64,000 nt of DNA from Yersinia intermedia (GTDB lineage: Bacteria > Pseudomonadota > Gammaproteobacteria > Enterobacterales > Enterobacteriaceae), in assembly GCF_900635455.1 (NCBI RefSeq), contig NZ_LR134116.1:3906001-3970000 (forward strand), given 5' to 3'. The number at the start of each line of letters is the position of its first letter. Within the stretch, counting starts at the first letter, position 1. The translations under genes and the position numbers were made by a program. The notes below the pieces were generated by a model that saw nothing but the letters and a program-made list of their open reading frames with translations, made no database searches and had not been told where the DNA came from. Below are positions 11,551 through 23,724 of the stretch, piece after piece.

Positions 11551-12529
11551 TCGTATCGTTATTACCCCCGGTGAGCCAGCCGGGGTCGGGCCGGATTTAG
11601 TCGTCGCCCTGGCTCAACAGGATTGGCCTGTTGAGTTAGTGGTGTGCGCTGATCCGGCCCTGCTACTTGCTCGGGCCAGTCAGCTTAACCTGCCATTGCA
11701 GTTGCGTGAATATCAGCCGGGTAAACCCGCGTTGGCGCAGCTTGCAGGTACCCTCACAATATTACCGGTGAAAACGGCCACGGCAGTGATTCCTGGTAAG
11801 CTTGACGTCCAAAACAGCCACTATGTTGTGGAAACATTGGCCAAGGCTTGTGATGGTGCGATAAGCGGGGAATTCTCCGCATTGGTCACAGGCCCGGTAC
11901 AAAAAAGTATTATCAATGATGCTGGCATCCCGTTTATCGGGCACACCGAATTTTTCGCGGATCGCAGCCTCTGCCCACGGGTAGTGATGATGCTGGCAAC
12001 AGAAGAGTTACGTGTAGCATTGGCGACAACTCACTTGCCTTTGCTGGCTGTGCCTGGCGCGATCACTCAGGCTAGCCTGCATGAAGTTATCACGATCCTT
12101 GATAATGACCTGAAAACCAAATTTGGTATTAGCCAACCACAGATTTACGTGTGCGGGCTGAATCCCCATGCGGGTGAAGGTGGTCATATGGGCCATGAAG
12201 AGATCGATACCATCATTCCTGCGCTGGATGCACTGCGTCAGAAAGGCATAAATCTTATTGGCCCTCTACCGGCAGACACCCTATTTCAGCCTAAATATCT
12301 GCAACATGCAGATGCAGTTCTTGCGATGTATCATGATCAAGGATTGCCAGTGCTGAAGTATCAAGGGTTTGGCCGGGCAGTAAATATCACTCTCGGTTTG
12401 CCTTTTATCCGCACTTCTGTGGATCACGGTACCGCTTTAGAACTCGCCGCAACCGGTTCTGCCGATGTTGGCAGTTTCATTACGGCATTAAACTTAGCCA
12501 TTAAAATGATAAATAACAGCAATGAATAA
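11534..12529 (+). CDS. pdxA: 4-hydroxythreonine-4-phosphate dehydrogenase PdxA
   Basis: PdxA oxidises 4-phosphohydroxy-L-threonine in pyridoxal phosphate synthesis; PdxJ uses the product. Metal-binding His residues appear in GHTEFF, in [11 protein letters not shown] and in MYHDQGLP. From ATG 11534 the protein has 331 residues, near the E. coli 329. Upstream in-frame starts exist at 11522 (TTG) and 11525 (ATG). I take 11534 because RIVITPGEP then falls where E. coli has it. The start lies inside surA (overlap 17 bases), and the stop overlaps rsmA by eight bases. Confidence 0.95.
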   Translation: MHNHNNRIVITPGEPAGVGPDLVVALAQQDWPVELVVCADPALLLARASQLNLPLQLREYQPGKPALAQLAGTLTILPVKTATAVIPGKLDVQNSHYVVETLAKACDGAISGEFSALVTGPVQKSIINDAGIPFIGHTEFFADRSLCPRVVMMLATEELRVALATTHLPLLAVPGAITQASLHEVITILDNDLKTKFGISQPQIYVCGLNPHAGEGGHMGHEEIDTIIPALDALRQKGINLIGPLPADTLFQPKYLQHADAVLAMYHDQGLPVLKYQGFGRAVNITLGLPFIRTSVDHGTALELAATGSADVGSFITALNLAIKMINNSNE

Positions 12530-13340
12530 TAGAGTCCACCAAGGGCATTTTGCCCGCAAACGCTTTGGACAAAACTTTTTAAACGATCAGTTTGTCATCG
12601 ACAGTATTGTCTCTGCGATCCACCCAGTTCCTGGTGAAGCCGTGGTTGAAATAGGTCCCGGTTTAGGGGCATTGACTGAACCTGTTGCTGCACGTATGGA
12701 TCATATGACAGTGATCGAGCTCGATCGCGATTTGGCGGCTCGTTTAGCCAGCCATCCACAACTGAAAGACAAGCTGACCATCCATCAGCAAGATGCGATG
12801 AAAGTTAATTTTTCTGAGTTAGCGGAGCTTGCAGGGCAACCATTACGCGTGTTTGGTAACTTGCCATACAACATTTCCACCCCGTTAATGTTCCATCTTT
12901 TCAGCTATACTGATGCTATTCGTGACATGCATTTCATGCTGCAAAAAGAAGTAGTCAATCGTCTGGTCGCAGGGCCTAACAGTAAAGCGTATGGTCGGCT
13001 GACGGTGATGGCGCAATACTATTGCAATGTTATCCCGGTGCTAGAAGTACCGCCAACGGCGTTTACCCCTGCTCCAAAAGTTGACTCGGCAGTTGTGCGC
13101 TTGATTCCACATGTCAACATGCCAAATCCGGTGGGTGACGTGCGTATGCTTAGCCGCGTTACCACGCAAGCATTTAATCAACGCAGAAAAACCGTGCGTA
13201 ACAGCTTAGGAGACCTATTCACTCCAGAGCAGTTAATCGAATTAGGTATTGACCCAATACTGCGGGCAGAGAATATTTCGGTAGCGCAATACTGTAAGCT
13301 GGCTAACTGGCTTTCAGCTCAATCGACACCGCAAGAATAA
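12522..13340 (+). CDS. rsmA: 16S rRNA A1518/A1519 dimethyltransferase RsmA (KsgA)
   Basis: RsmA dimethylates two adjacent adenines in the 3' hairpin of 16S rRNA late in 30S assembly, using S-adenosylmethionine. The SAM-binding motif [12 protein letters not shown] is near residue 40 and the catalytic motif NLPYNIST near 110. The 272 residues match the family. There is little ribosome-site sequence before the ATG, which lies eight bases inside pdxA; translation is probably coupled to it. Loss of this gene gives kasugamycin resistance in E. coli. Confidence 0.97.
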   Translation: MNNRVHQGHFARKRFGQNFLNDQFVIDSIVSAIHPVPGEAVVEIGPGLGALTEPVAARMDHMTVIELDRDLAARLASHPQLKDKLTIHQQDAMKVNFSELAELAGQPLRVFGNLPYNISTPLMFHLFSYTDAIRDMHFMLQKEVVNRLVAGPNSKAYGRLTVMAQYYCNVIPVLEVPPTAFTPAPKVDSAVVRLIPHVNMPNPVGDVRMLSRVTTQAFNQRRKTVRNSLGDLFTPEQLIELGIDPILRAENISVAQYCKLANWLSAQSTPQE

Positions 13341-13353
13341 GCAGGAGCACATT

Positions 13354-13731
13354 ATGATTGAACAGCCCCGCGTTTGTGTACAAGTGCAAAGTATCTATGT
13401 GGAAACCCAGTCGATACCCGACGAAGAACGTTTCGTCTTCGCTTATACCGTGACGATACGCAATTTGGGTCGTTCAAATGTGCAACTGATTGGCCGTTAT
13501 TGGTTAATCACTAATAGTAATGGCCGGCAGACTGAAGTTCAGGGTGAAGGGGTCATCGGTGAGCAACCGTTGATCCTGCCAGGTAACGAGTTTCAATACA
13601 CCAGCGGTGCCGTTCTGGAAACCCCGCTGGGTACCATGGAAGGGCATTATGAGATGGTCGATCACCTTGGTCAGGCTTTCCGTACTGCGATTCCGGTGTT
13701 CCGCTTAGCGATCCCAGCACTGATCCATTAA
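13354..13731 (+). CDS. apaG: ApaG family protein
   Basis: This 125-residue protein is a single ApaG/DUF525 domain, an immunoglobulin-like beta fold, with the family block around [12 protein letters not shown] and [17 protein letters not shown]. Its role in bacteria is not settled; the same domain occurs in eukaryotic F-box and PolDIP2 proteins. AGGAG lies about eight bases before the ATG. It is 13 bases after rsmA and 16 before apaH, inside the conserved rsmA-apaG-apaH cluster. Confidence 0.95.
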   Translation: MIEQPRVCVQVQSIYVETQSIPDEERFVFAYTVTIRNLGRSNVQLIGRYWLITNSNGRQTEVQGEGVIGEQPLILPGNEFQYTSGAVLETPLGTMEGHYEMVDHLGQAFRTAIPVFRLAIPALIH

Positions 13732-13747
13732 CTCTGACCTTTCAACT

Positions 13748-14623
13748 ATGTCTACTTATCTTATTGGCGATGTTCATGGCTGCCTCGATGAGCTGCTTGC
13801 GTTATTAGCGCAGGTGAGCTTTGATCCGCAGCAGGATACATTGTGGTTAACCGGTGACTTAGTTGCCCGTGGCCCAGCTTCACTGGATGTTTTACGCTAT
13901 GTCCGTTCATTAGGGCCTGCTGTTCGTATGGTTCTGGGCAACCATGACCTACATTTACTGGCCGTTTATGCAGGCATCAGCCGTAATAAACCCAAAGATC
14001 GTATTACTCCACTGCTCGAGGCACCTGATGCTGATGAGTTGATTAATTGGCTGCGTCGCCAACCCGTCTTACAGGTTGATGATGAATTAAAATTGATCAT
14101 GGCTCATGCGGGGATAACACCTCAGTGGGATATTGAAACCGCCCAAATGTGTGCTCGTGAAGTGGAAGCGGTATTAAGCAGTGATAGCTATCCACTCTTC
14201 CTCGATGCCATGTACGGTGATATGCCTAACAACTGGTCACCAGAGCTATCCGGGCTAGCACGTTTGCGTTTTAGTACTAATGCCCTGACCCGCATGCGTT
14301 TTTGTTTCCCGAACGGCCAGTTGGATATGATCTGTAAAGATACGCCAGAAAATGCCCCTGCTCCGCTCAAGCCTTGGTTCGAGTTGCCAAGGTCGGTGTC
14401 CCCTGACTATTCAATTATTTTTGGTCACTGGGCATCGCTGGAAGGAAAAGGTGTTCCTGAAGGTATCTATGGCTTGGATACCGGCTGTTGCTGGGGGGGC
14501 GATTTAACGCTGCTCCGCTGGGAAGATAAACGTTATTTCACCCAACATGCATTCAAGGTGGAAGCAGAAATAAGTAGCACGGATGAAATAGCCGCGGCAA
14601 AAGATCCCTTTAGTTATCTATAA
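13748..14623 (+). CDS. apaH: Diadenosine tetraphosphatase ApaH
   Basis: ApaH splits Ap4A symmetrically into two ADP and can decap Np4-capped RNA in E. coli. The metallophosphatase motifs are all visible: GDVHGC at residue 7, GDLVARGP near 38, GNHD near 65, and the later His in MAHAGI and FGHWA. The 291 residues are slightly longer than E. coli (280). No strong ribosome site precedes the ATG, consistent with coupling to apaG. It is the last gene of the lptD cluster, and a strong terminator follows. Confidence 0.96.
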   Translation: MSTYLIGDVHGCLDELLALLAQVSFDPQQDTLWLTGDLVARGPASLDVLRYVRSLGPAVRMVLGNHDLHLLAVYAGISRNKPKDRITPLLEAPDADELINWLRRQPVLQVDDELKLIMAHAGITPQWDIETAQMCAREVEAVLSSDSYPLFLDAMYGDMPNNWSPELSGLARLRFSTNALTRMRFCFPNGQLDMICKDTPENAPAPLKPWFELPRSVSPDYSIIFGHWASLEGKGVPEGIYGLDTGCCWGGDLTLLRWEDKRYFTQHAFKVEAEISSTDEIAAAKDPFSYL

Positions 14624-14644
14624 CTCACTGATAACTAAAAATTG

Positions 14645-14680
14645 AAAAAACAAAGGCGCATAATATGCGCCTTTGTTTTT
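14645..14680. terminator. Bidirectional terminator between apaH and folA
   Basis: CAAAGGCGCATA-a-TATGCGCCTTTG is a perfect 12-bp inverted repeat with an A run on the left and a T run on the right, so it can terminate both converging transcripts. Confidence 0.9.
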
Positions 14681-14696
14681 AGTGAAGATCTTATAA

Positions 14697-15179
14697 TCAG
14701 CGGCGCTCAAGGATCTCAAAGCAATAGCTGTGCGAGTTCGCTTCATCTGCGTCATGAAACTCACTGAATGTGCTTTCCCACTCATCCGGTTCATAGTCAG
14801 GGAAATGAGTGTCCCCTCCTACTTCCGCATCGATATGGGTAAGATACATACGATTCGCGCGAGCCAAGAATTGCTTATAAACACGCCCGCCCCCCATGAC
14901 CATAACTTCTTCCACGTCGCCTGCGAAAGAAAGAGCTTCCTCAATTGACGTAGCCCAGGTCACGCGCTCATCAGCACTTGGTTGGCTGCTAATAACGATA
15001 TTTAGCCGCCCCGGTAAAGGACGACCGATAGATTCGAAGGTCTTACGACCCATAATAACCGGTTTATTTAGCGTGTTACGTTTGAACCACGCTAAATCAG
15101 CCGGTAAGTTCCATGGCATGGCGTTTTCCATACCAATAACGCGATCCGCTGCCAACGCAGCGATCAGGCTGATAATCAT
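14697..15179 (-). CDS. folA: Dihydrofolate reductase
   Basis: FolA reduces dihydrofolate to tetrahydrofolate with NADPH and is the trimethoprim target. The 160 residues are typical of chromosomal [20 protein letters not shown] begins the protein; [14 protein letters not shown] contains the acidic Asp of the active site near residue 27, [15 protein letters not shown] is the cofactor-binding block, and [11 protein letters not shown] follows near residue 95. It is convergent with apaH. Its upstream neighbour differs from E. coli, being yjjB. Confidence 0.97.
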   Translation of the reverse strand: MIISLIAALAADRVIGMENAMPWNLPADLAWFKRNTLNKPVIMGRKTFESIGRPLPGRLNIVISSQPSADERVTWATSIEEALSFAGDVEEVMVMGGGRVYKQFLARANRMYLTHIDAEVGGDTHFPDYEPDEWESTFSEFHDADEANSHSYCFEILERR

Positions 15180-15328
15180 GTTTAAACCCTGTAGGCTACA
15201 AGAGCCAATACCGAAAAATTGCTCACACTATACGTAAAGCCTAATCAAGCGTCGATAGCGATAAGCAGGCTAATCACACATATAAGATTGCTCTTAGCCC
15301 GATATATAAACAGAGAAGAAAAAAAACC

Positions 15329-15793
15329 TTATACACCAGGACGTTTGCGATATAACCACAATCCAGGCAAGGATAAACCAATCGACAACGCGCCAACAAT
15401 AAATGAGGCTTTCAAGAAATTGGTCATCATCGTGGACATTAACGCCTCGCTATAACCCAAGTGAGAAATCTCAACGACCGATATCATCGCGGTATAAGCG
15501 GAAATACCTGGGAACATAGGAATAACGGCCGCGACAGTGAAAACTTTTGGATGTGCCAGCAACCAGCGTGACCAGTTAATCCCGATGACGCCAATCATAA
15601 TTGAAGCCAATAATGAAGCCAGCTCGATATTCATTCCAAAATGGATCATTAACATACGCGAACCGTGCCCGACAGCGCCCAGCAATGCACAGTAACGCAA
15701 TGCCCGCACCGGCACATTAAATACCATAGCAAAACCCAATGCCGGGATAGCCGCCAACACCATGTCTTGTAATAATGCCCAGAGTAAATTCAT
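15329..15793 (-). CDS. yjjB: YjjB, small subunit of ThrE-type succinate exporter
   Basis: YjjB is the DUF3815/ThrE_2 half of a split ThrE-type transporter; in E. coli YjjP and YjjB together export succinate. From ATG 15793 there are 154 residues with about four or five membrane segments and the conserved block [13 protein letters not shown] longer frame reaches back to 15877, but 15793 aligns with the E. coli start. That start forms TGATG with the yjjP stop, so the two genes are translationally coupled. In K-12 the pair lies elsewhere, near dnaT, so its position beside folA is a rearrangement. Confidence 0.88.
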   Translation of the reverse strand: MNLLWALLQDMVLAAIPALGFAMVFNVPVRALRYCALLGAVGHGSRMLMIHFGMNIELASLLASIMIGVIGINWSRWLLAHPKVFTVAAVIPMFPGISAYTAMISVVEISHLGYSEALMSTMMTNFLKASFIVGALSIGLSLPGLWLYRKRPGV

Positions 15794-16590
15794 CACCACC
15801 CCCGCAATCCCCATAACGCCATCGCAAATATCACCCCAATACAGGTTGATAACGTTAATAAACTTGCCATTGCCCAACGGGCCAAACCAGTATTAACGTG
15901 GCCCTTAAACATATCGGCTACTGCATTGATCAACGGGAATCCCGGTACTAACAGCAATACGCTGGCGGCCATCGCCACACTGGACGCCTCTTGGAAAAAC
16001 GGTAAACGCATTAACAAACCAGATGTTGATGTGGCAACAAAAGCAGTGATACAGAAATTAATCAGCGGATTCATATGATGTGCCGTCAGGCTCTGGCGCA
16101 CAAACATCGCCAACCCACTGGCTAAAAAGGTGATAGAAAACGCATCCCAACCACCACCGTTTAATTTACTGAAACAACCACAAGAGAGCGCCACCATCAC
16201 GACGACCAGCCAGCGCGGATAGCGAAGAGGTTTAATATGCTCGAAGCGTTTTTCTACATCTTTTGCATCCAGTATGTGGTGCTCCGCCATAATCACAATA
16301 TGCTGTACTTCCGTTACCACCTGCATATTGATCCCACGATCGGTATTTTTACGGGTGGATGTCAGGCAATTACCCTGATTTATTGTGGTCAGCACAATTG
16401 CGTTAGCCGAGATAGAACTCTCGACACTGTCCATCCCCAGAGCCATGCCAAGCCGTGCAGATAGCTGCTCAACCAACATACTTTCGGCCCCATGCTGCAA
16501 CAACAATAGGGCACATTTGATGCACAACCGCGTAATTTCTCGCTGCTGTTGATGCAAAACATCACTGCTTATTACATTATCCAGGCTCAT
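15793..16590 (-). CDS. yjjP: YjjP, large subunit of ThrE-type succinate exporter
   Basis: The 265 residues comprise a cytosolic N-terminal region (DUF1212, starting near [22 protein letters not shown]) followed by about five membrane helices from residue 125 onward. The block [14 protein letters not shown] is typical of ThrE-family proteins. In E. coli it works with YjjB in succinate efflux; the substrate here is inferred from that. The upstream 158 bases to the divergent LysE-family gene would hold both promoters. Confidence 0.88.
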   Translation of the reverse strand: MSLDNVISSDVLHQQQREITRLCIKCALLLLQHGAESMLVEQLSARLGMALGMDSVESSISANAIVLTTINQGNCLTSTRKNTDRGINMQVVTEVQHIVIMAEHHILDAKDVEKRFEHIKPLRYPRWLVVVMVALSCGCFSKLNGGGWDAFSITFLASGLAMFVRQSLTAHHMNPLINFCITAFVATSTSGLLMRLPFFQEASSVAMAASVLLLVPGFPLINAVADMFKGHVNTGLARWAMASLLTLSTCIGVIFAMALWGLRGW

Positions 16591-16748
16591 ATTCGTGCAT
16601 CACTATCCGTCAAAAGAGTAAAAGACATCTGCGGCAATCCCATTACTACTGATAAGCAAACCACCACAGATAACAAATAAGAATAATGCAGAGGAAGCCA
16701 AGTGGCGTTATTATCGCCAGATAGTACCACTCTCATTCGGTAATCCTT

Positions 16749-17363
16749 ATGCTTGAAACCTCTTTATTCGTTGCCACACTTGCTACCTTGGGCATGCTCT
16801 CCCCCGGGCCAGATTTCTTTCTGGTAATCAAAAACGCTGCCCGCTATCGCCGCCCCGCAGCCATGATGACAGCCCTCGGCGTAATTTTGGGTGTTGCGAC
16901 ACATATGTCTTATTGCGTGGCTGGCCTGGCAGTCGTTATCGCTACCACGCCATGGCTATTCAATCTGCTGAAATATGCCGGAGCCTGTTATTTGATCTGG
17001 ATTGGTATCCAGGCCCTGCTGTCACGAGGAAATAGTAAGCTGAGTATCGATAACACTGCACAATATCCCGTCACACTGAAAGCCGCGTTCTTGCAGGGAT
17101 ATCTTTGCAATTTATTAAATCCCAAAGCGACTCTTTTCTTTCTCGCCGTTTTCACACAAATATTACAGATAAACTCCGGCGTGGGTGAGAAACTGTGGTA
17201 CGCCTCAATCATCTGGCTACTGGCTGTTATCTGGTGGCCCCTACTGGTGATTCTGATTCAAAGTGCACCGGTACGCCGAGGTTTGGCGAAAGTGCAAAAA
17301 GTTGTCGATAAATTACTGGGTGGTCTGTTGATCGGCCTGGGTATCAAAGTTGCATTAAGCTAA
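16749..17363 (+). CDS. LysE/RhtB-family amino acid exporter
   Basis: The 204 residues have the LysE/RhtB layout of about six membrane helices. The signature MLSPGPDFFLVIKNAARYRR is at the N-terminus, and GYLCNLLNPKATLFFLAVF lies in the middle. Family members export amino acids such as threonine, homoserine, lysine or leucine; the substrate cannot be read from sequence. The ribosome site is weak (GGTAAT). It is divergent from yjjPB and followed by a repeat-containing intergenic stretch before the carB terminator. Confidence 0.85.
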   Translation: MLETSLFVATLATLGMLSPGPDFFLVIKNAARYRRPAAMMTALGVILGVATHMSYCVAGLAVVIATTPWLFNLLKYAGACYLIWIGIQALLSRGNSKLSIDNTAQYPVTLKAAFLQGYLCNLLNPKATLFFLAVFTQILQINSGVGEKLWYASIIWLLAVIWWPLLVILIQSAPVRRGLAKVQKVVDKLLGGLLIGLGIKVALS

Positions 17364-17436
17364 CTGCGCCGATTCTTAACGCCTGGCTATAAGCTACTAT
17401 TCACAACCCGCACGAACATTGATCTTCACCAATGTT

Positions 17437-17471
17437 GTTTATGAACAATACTATCGTTTATGAATAATACT
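17437..17471. repeat. Two imperfect 19-bp tandem repeats
   Basis: GTTTATGAACAATACT at 17437-17452 and GTTTATGAATAATACT at 17456-17471 differ by one base and repeat with a 19-base period; a degenerate third start (gtttatgcgg) lies at 17491. No function is evident. Confidence 0.6.
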
Positions 17472-17516
17472 TCTGTGCATAAAAAACACTGTTTATGCGG
17501 GTAAAAAGCGCGATTT

Positions 17517-17578
17517 TATATCCAAAGTCATTGGAGTTGCAGGTAGGCACCCCTGTGGCTTCAAGAACGAAGGATATA
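17517..17578. repeat. Short deleted ERIC-like element
   Basis: The ends TATATCC and GGATATA are inverted copies. The inside (aaagtcattggagttgcagg) resembles the left arm of ERIC variants, as in the tandem unit at 54436, but the core is missing. About 62 bp. Confidence 0.5.
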
Positions 17579-17585
17579 TGAGCAT

Positions 17586-17621
17586 AAAAAAGGGGGCGAT
17601 GTATCCATCGCCCCCTTTTTT
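17586..17621 (-). terminator. carAB terminator
   Basis: AGGGGGCGATG-tatc-CATCGCCCCCT is a near-perfect GC-rich hairpin with A and T runs on its two sides. It lies just after the carB stop and could act in both directions. Confidence 0.9.
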
Positions 17622-17631
17622 AGCGCCCAAA

Positions 17632-20600
17632 TTAAGCTTTCATATTCTTAATCTTGGCATGCATTTCTTGTACTGAAATCACTTGCTCGGTAGGGTCCGC
17701 ATTCAAAGCCATTGCTGTTGCGAAGCCACCATTCAAGGTGGTGTCGTAATGCACTTTATATTGCAAAGCACTACGACGAATCAGTTTAGAATCTTCAATC
17801 GCCTGACGCCCTGCCGTTGTATTCACAATATAAGTATATTCACCGTTCTTGATACGGTCCTGAATGTGTGGGCGACCTTCATGTACCTTGTTGACTAAAC
17901 GTGGGTTTATCCCTGCCTCGCCCAGAACCACCGCAGTACCGTGGGTTGCATCCAATTCAAAGCCCTGTTTAAGCAACTTGGCGGCCAAATCAACCACCCG
18001 GTGTTTATCTCCCTCACGGACAGATAACAGTGCGCGGCCACTCTTTTTCATACCAGACTGACTGCCCAGCATCGCTTTAGAGAAAGCTTCAGCGAAGGTC
18101 CGACCGACCCCCATCACTTCACCGGTAGAGCGCATTTCTGGCCCTAAAATCGGATCCACACCTGGGAACTTGTTAAACGGCAATACCACTTCTTTTACCG
18201 AGTAATAAGGGGGAATAATCTCTTCCAGAATACCCTGCTCTGCCAATGACTGCCCCACCATCACGCGTGCGGCGATTTTTGCCAGTGGCATACCGGTGGC
18301 TTTAGACACAAATGGTACGGTACGGGCTGCACGAGGGTTAACTTCAATCAGATAAACTTCGTTATTCTTCACGGCAAACTGCACATTCATTAAACCGCGC
18401 ACGCAAAGCTCAAACGCCAGTTTTTCAACTTGTTGGCGCATTACATCCTGAATTTCTTTACTCAGGGTGTAAGCGGGCAATGAACAGGCTGAGTCACCGG
18501 AGTGCACCCCTGCTTGCTCAATGTGCTCCATAATGCCACCGATCAACACGCGCTCACCGTCACAAATGGCATCAACATCCACTTCAACGGCATCATCAAG
18601 GAAACGATCCAGCAGCACTGGTGCATCGTTCGAGACACTCACTGCATTTTGGAAGTAGCGGCGCAGGTCAACTTCGTCATAAACGATTTCCATCGCGCGA
18701 CCACCCAAGACATACGATGGGCGGACCACTAACGGATAACCCAGACCCGTGGCTTTCTCTACGGCTTGTTCGATAGTAGCAACCGTCGCGTTCGCTGGTT
18801 GTTTCAAGCCCAGACGATTTACCGCCTGTTGGAAACGCTCACGGTCTTCTGCACGGTCGATTGCATCCGGGCTAGTCCCGATAACAGGGACACCGGCGGC
18901 TTCCAGTTCACGCGCTAATTTTAATGGAGTCTGCCCACCGTACTGCACGATAACGCCTTGCGGCTTCTCAATACGCACGATTTCCAGCACATCTTCCAGG
19001 GTGACAGATTCGAAATAGAGGCGATCAGAGGTATCGTAGTCGGTCGAAACCGTCTCAGGGTTACAGTTCACCATGATGGTCTCGTAACCGTCTTCACGCA
19101 GCGCCAGTGACGCATGTACACAACAGTAGTCGAATTCAATACCCTGGCCGATACGGTTCGGGCCGCCCCCCAGTACCATCACTTTCGGACGATCACTGGT
19201 TGGGTTGGATTCACACTCTTCCTCGTAGGTTGAGTACATGTAGGCAGTATCGGTAGAGAATTCAGCCGCGCAGGTATCTACACGCTTGTACACCGGATGC
19301 AGGCCCTGTTTATAACGCAGCTTACGCACTTCACTTTCCGCCGCACCGACCAATTTTGCCAGACGGGCATCGGCAAAGCCTTTGCGCTTCAACTGACGCA
19401 TAAAATCAGCATTCAGACCATTAATACCGCACTCTGCCACGCTCTCTTCCAGACGAACCAACTCTTCAATCTGCACCAGGAACCAGCGGTCAACGTTAGT
19501 CAGATTGAAAACACCATCAACCGACATGCCTGCACGGAAGGCATCGGCGATATACCAGATACGATCAGAACCGGCTTCTTTCAATTCACGGCGAATTTTA
19601 GTCAGTGCTTCTGGATCATCCAGACTCACTTTCGGGTCAAAACCGGTCGCGCCAACTTCCAGACCGCGCAAGGCTTTTTGCAGCGATTCCTGCAAGGTAC
19701 GGCCAATCGCCATCACTTCGCCAACCGATTTCATCTGCGTGGTCAGGCGGTCATTCGCACCGGCAAATTTTTCGAAGTTAAAACGTGGGATTTTGGTGAC
19801 AACATAGTCGATAGATGGCTCAAAGGAGGCCGGCGTGCGGCCACCAGTGATATCATTCATCAACTCATCGAGCGTATAACCTACCGCCAGTTTGGCGGCA
19901 ATCTTGGCAATCGGGAAGCCGGTTGCTTTAGAGGCCAGAGCGGAGGAACGGGACACTCGCGGGTTCATTTCAATAACGATTAAACGGCCATTTTTCGGGT
20001 TAACCGAGAATTGCACGTTGGAGCCACCGGTTTCTACGCCGATTTCACGCAGCACTGCCATCGAGGCATTACGCATGATTTGGTATTCTTTATCAGTCAG
20101 AGTCTGAGCTGGTGCAACAGTGATAGAGTCACCGGTGTGGATGCCCATCGCATCGAAGTTTTCGATGGAGCAGACGATGATGCAGTTGTCGTTTTTGTCG
20201 CGCACAACTTCCATCTCATACTCTTTCCAACCAATCAGCGATTCATCGATCAACAGCTCTTTGGTTGGCGATAAATCTAACCCGCGCTCACAAATCTCTT
20301 CAAACTCTTCACGGTTATACGCGATACCGCCACCGGTGCCACCCATAGTAAAAGAGGGGCGGATAATGCAAGGGAAGCCCACATCAGCCGCTACAGCCAG
20401 AGCTTCTTCCATATTGTGCGCAATACCTGAACGCGCAGTATCCAGACCAATTTTCTTCATCGCGATATCAAAGCGACGGCGGTCTTCTGCTTTATCGATA
20501 GCATCGGCAGTGGCACCTATCATGGTGACACCGAATTCAGCCAGAACGCCCTTGCGCTCCAGTTCCAGCGCACAGTTCAGTGCGGTTTGACCACCCATGG

Positions 20601-20865
20601 TGGGCAGCACTGCATCCGGGCGCTCTTTTTCAATAATTTTGCGTACCACTTCCCAGTGGATTGGCTCGATATAAGTGGCATCGGCCATTTCCGGGTCAGT
20701 CATGATGGTTGCCGGATTGGAGTTCACCAGAATGACACGGTAGCCTTCTTCACGCAGTGCCTTACAAGCCTGAGCCCCAGAGTAGTCAAACTCACAGGCC
20801 TGGCCGATAACGATTGGGCCAGCGCCCAGAATCAGGATGCTTTTTATATCTGTACGTTTTGGCAT
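17632..20865 (-). CDS. carB: Carbamoyl phosphate synthase large subunit
   Basis: CarB makes carbamoyl phosphate from bicarbonate, ammonia (delivered by CarA) and two ATP, feeding arginine and pyrimidine synthesis. The protein is internally duplicated: each half has a pre-ATP-grasp and an ATP-grasp domain ([11 protein letters not shown] near the start; [18 protein letters not shown] near residue 560), and an MGS-like allosteric domain closes the C-terminus. From ATG 20865 there are 1077 residues (E. coli 1073). CAGGAG precedes this ATG. An upstream frame reaching 20937 overlaps carA and lacks a site. carA ends 16 bases upstream. Confidence 0.97.
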   Translation of the reverse strand: MPKRTDIKSILILGAGPIVIGQACEFDYSGAQACKALREEGYRVILVNSNPATIMTDPEMADATYIEPIHWEVVRKIIEKERPDAVLPTMGGQTALNCALELERKGVLAEFGVTMIGATADAIDKAEDRRRFDIAMKKIGLDTARSGIAHNMEEALAVAADVGFPCIIRPSFTMGGTGGGIAYNREEFEEICERGLDLSPTKELLIDESLIGWKEYEMEVVRDKNDNCIIVCSIENFDAMGIHTGDSITVAPAQTLTDKEYQIMRNASMAVLREIGVETGGSNVQFSVNPKNGRLIVIEMNPRVSRSSALASKATGFPIAKIAAKLAVGYTLDELMNDITGGRTPASFEPSIDYVVTKIPRFNFEKFAGANDRLTTQMKSVGEVMAIGRTLQESLQKALRGLEVGATGFDPKVSLDDPEALTKIRRELKEAGSDRIWYIADAFRAGMSVDGVFNLTNVDRWFLVQIEELVRLEESVAECGINGLNADFMRQLKRKGFADARLAKLVGAAESEVRKLRYKQGLHPVYKRVDTCAAEFSTDTAYMYSTYEEECESNPTSDRPKVMVLGGGPNRIGQGIEFDYCCVHASLALREDGYETIMVNCNPETVSTDYDTSDRLYFESVTLEDVLEIVRIEKPQGVIVQYGGQTPLKLARELEAAGVPVIGTSPDAIDRAEDRERFQQAVNRLGLKQPANATVATIEQAVEKATGLGYPLVVRPSYVLGGRAMEIVYDEVDLRRYFQNAVSVSNDAPVLLDRFLDDAVEVDVDAICDGERVLIGGIMEHIEQAGVHSGDSACSLPAYTLSKEIQDVMRQQVEKLAFELCVRGLMNVQFAVKNNEVYLIEVNPRAARTVPFVSKATGMPLAKIAARVMVGQSLAEQGILEEIIPPYYSVKEVVLPFNKFPGVDPILGPEMRSTGEVMGVGRTFAEAFSKAMLGSQSGMKKSGRALLSVREGDKHRVVDLAAKLLKQGFELDATHGTAVVLGEAGINPRLVNKVHEGRPHIQDRIKNGEYTYIVNTTAGRQAIEDSKLIRRSALQYKVHYDTTLNGGFATAMALNADPTEQVISVQEMHAKIKNMKA

Positions 20866-20881
20866 GGTTTGAGGCTCCTGA

Positions 20882-22057
20882 TTATTTATTGGTATGGCTA
20901 CTGTTACGGCTTGCAGTTGTTGCGCGGTAAGCTTCAATCAGTTCGATAAAGTGATCAAACAATGGCGCTGCATCATGTGGACCTGGGCTGGCCTCTGGGT
21001 GCCCCTGGAAGCTAAATGCGGCTTTATCAGTGCGATGAATCCCTTGCAGAGAACCATCGAATAAAGAAACATGTGTAGTTCGCAGGTTGGATGGCAATGT
21101 GGTTTCATCTACCGCAAAACCGTGGTTCTGTGCGGTGATCATCACGCAATCGGCATCTAAATCTTTCACCGGGTGGTTGCCACCGTGGTGACCAAACTTC
21201 ATTTTCACTGTTTTTGCGCCACTGGCCAGCGCCAGCAATTGGTGGCCTAAGCAGATGCCAAACACCGGAATGTCGGTTTCCAGAAAACGCTTGATAGCCG
21301 CGATAGCATAATCACATGGCTCTGGGTCACCTGGGCCGTTGGATAAGAAAATGCCATCTGGGTTCAGTTTTAGCACTTCTTCTGCCGGTGTCTGTGCAGG
21401 AACGACCGTCAGGCGACAGCCTCGGTCCACCAGCATGCGCAGGATATTGCGCTTCACGCCGTAGTCGTATGCCACTACATGGAAGGGCAAATCTTCTGGT
21501 TGCATTGCCGCAGGTAAGTCACCTTCCAGAGTCCAGCTACCTTGTAACCAGTCATAACGCTCTTTCGTGGTCACTTCTTTTGCCAGATCCATCCCCTTCA
21601 GGCCTGGGAATGCTTTCGCCTTTTCGAGTGCTAAAGCGGCATCAGACAAGTCACCCACAATAATGCAGCCATTTTGTGCCCCTTTCTCACGCAGCAAACG
21701 TGTCAGCTTACGCGTATCGATATCAGCAATCGCAACAATGTTGTGGCGCTTGAGATATTCAGCTAAGCCTTCTTCATTACGGTAGTTGCTGGCAATCAAA
21801 GGCAGGTCGCGAATAACAAGACCTTGGGCGTGTACTGCGGAGGATTCTTCATCGGAGGCATTAGTGCCGACATTGCCGATATGAGGATAAGTAAGAGTAA
21901 CGATCTGGCGGGAGTAGGAAGGATCAGTGAGGATTTCTTGATAACCGGTCATTGACGTATTGAAGACCACTTCCCCCACTGCCGTACCCTCTGCCCCGAT
22001 GGCCCGACCGTGAAATTGGGTTCCGTCTTCGAGAACCAATAGCGCTGACTTAATCAA
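20882..22057 (-). CDS. carA: Carbamoyl phosphate synthase small subunit
   Basis: CarA is the glutamine amidotransferase subunit that passes ammonia to CarB. The class I amidotransferase triad is visible: the Cys in FGICLGHQ and the His and Glu in [12 protein letters not shown] place the start at TTG 22057 (TTG ATT AAG TCA GCG), with GGAGG eight bases upstream; E. coli carA also begins with TTG. This gives 391 residues. An upstream ATG frame (22084) would run through the ribosome binding site. It is first in the carAB operon. Confidence 0.95.
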   Translation of the reverse strand: MIKSALLVLEDGTQFHGRAIGAEGTAVGEVVFNTSMTGYQEILTDPSYSRQIVTLTYPHIGNVGTNASDEESSAVHAQGLVIRDLPLIASNYRNEEGLAEYLKRHNIVAIADIDTRKLTRLLREKGAQNGCIIVGDLSDAALALEKAKAFPGLKGMDLAKEVTTKERYDWLQGSWTLEGDLPAAMQPEDLPFHVVAYDYGVKRNILRMLVDRGCRLTVVPAQTPAEEVLKLNPDGIFLSNGPGDPEPCDYAIAAIKRFLETDIPVFGICLGHQLLALASGAKTVKMKFGHHGGNHPVKDLDADCVMITAQNHGFAVDETTLPSNLRTTHVSLFDGSLQGIHRTDKAAFSFQGHPEASPGPHDAAPLFDHFIELIEAYRATTASRNSSHTNK

Positions 22058-22529
22058 AACATCCTCCAAGGAATAAACAGTCACATTATTTGCATATTAA
22101 TTCATATCTAGCGATCTAAATCAATGCAAAAACCGCCCTCAAAGCTAATTTTTGGCAAATTGGGCGCATTTTAATGATGAGTGACGCTCTTGTCTAGCCA
22201 AAGTGCCATTTTTTCTCTGTTTTTTACCGTTCTCATTAAAATGAGGGGATTATAGCGGTAAAAACACATGCTAACTTAACATAGTAAACGGTTGCGAGGT
22301 GTAGTGACTGAGAAATATCGTTCCAGAGCAGTAAAAATCAGGGCCAATGACCAAGGAAGGGATTAAAAGACAAAAAAACAGACAAAAACACAGATAAATA
22401 AAGGTTATACAAACAATTAATAATGAAACAATTATTTATTAAAACAAATAAAAAAGGACAATAAAATATTGCCCTGTTATCAAACGATTATGATAAAAAC
22501 AACCACATCACTGGCTGTGCTTTACACCT
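22058..22529. promoter_or_regulatory. carA promoter region and dapB tail spacer
   Basis: On the carA strand there is an ArgR-box-like sequence close to the start codon (listed separately) and a TATAAT hexamer at 22249-22254 that could be the -10 of the upstream pyrimidine-regulated promoter P1. TCGCAACCGTTTACTA at 22282-22297 resembles a PurR box but sits closer to P1 than in E. coli. The part at 22340-22480 is A-rich without structure that I can name. No gene is seen. Confidence 0.5.
22090..22109 (-). promoter_or_regulatory. ArgR box upstream of carA
   Basis: On the carA strand, TATGAATTAATATGCAAA matches the ARG-box pattern (TNTGAATWWWWATTCANW) well. It is about 35-50 bases before the TTG start, where the arginine-repressed P2 promoter lies in E. 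coli. Confidence 0.65.
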
Positions 22530-23603
<1,074 letters not shown>

Positions 23604-23673
23604 CTCGGAAACACTTCATCTGGCATAGTGCGGTTATTTCGCATATTCATGCAGTTATGGTGAAATATACCCA

Positions 23674-23704
23674 TAAAAAAGCAGCCACTGAGGGCTGCTT
23701 TTTA
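23674..23704 (-). terminator. ispH operon terminator
   Basis: GCAGCC-actgag-GGCTGC is flanked by A and T runs. It lies about 20 bases after the ispH stop and would end the ribF/ileS-lspA-fkpB-ispH transcript. Confidence 0.85.
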
Positions 23705-23724
23705 ACGCTGAAGCACGATATCAA

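Noticed and set aside
19297..19983. 228-codon frame opposite carB
   Set aside because: It is a long shadow frame on the strand opposite a highly conserved gene.
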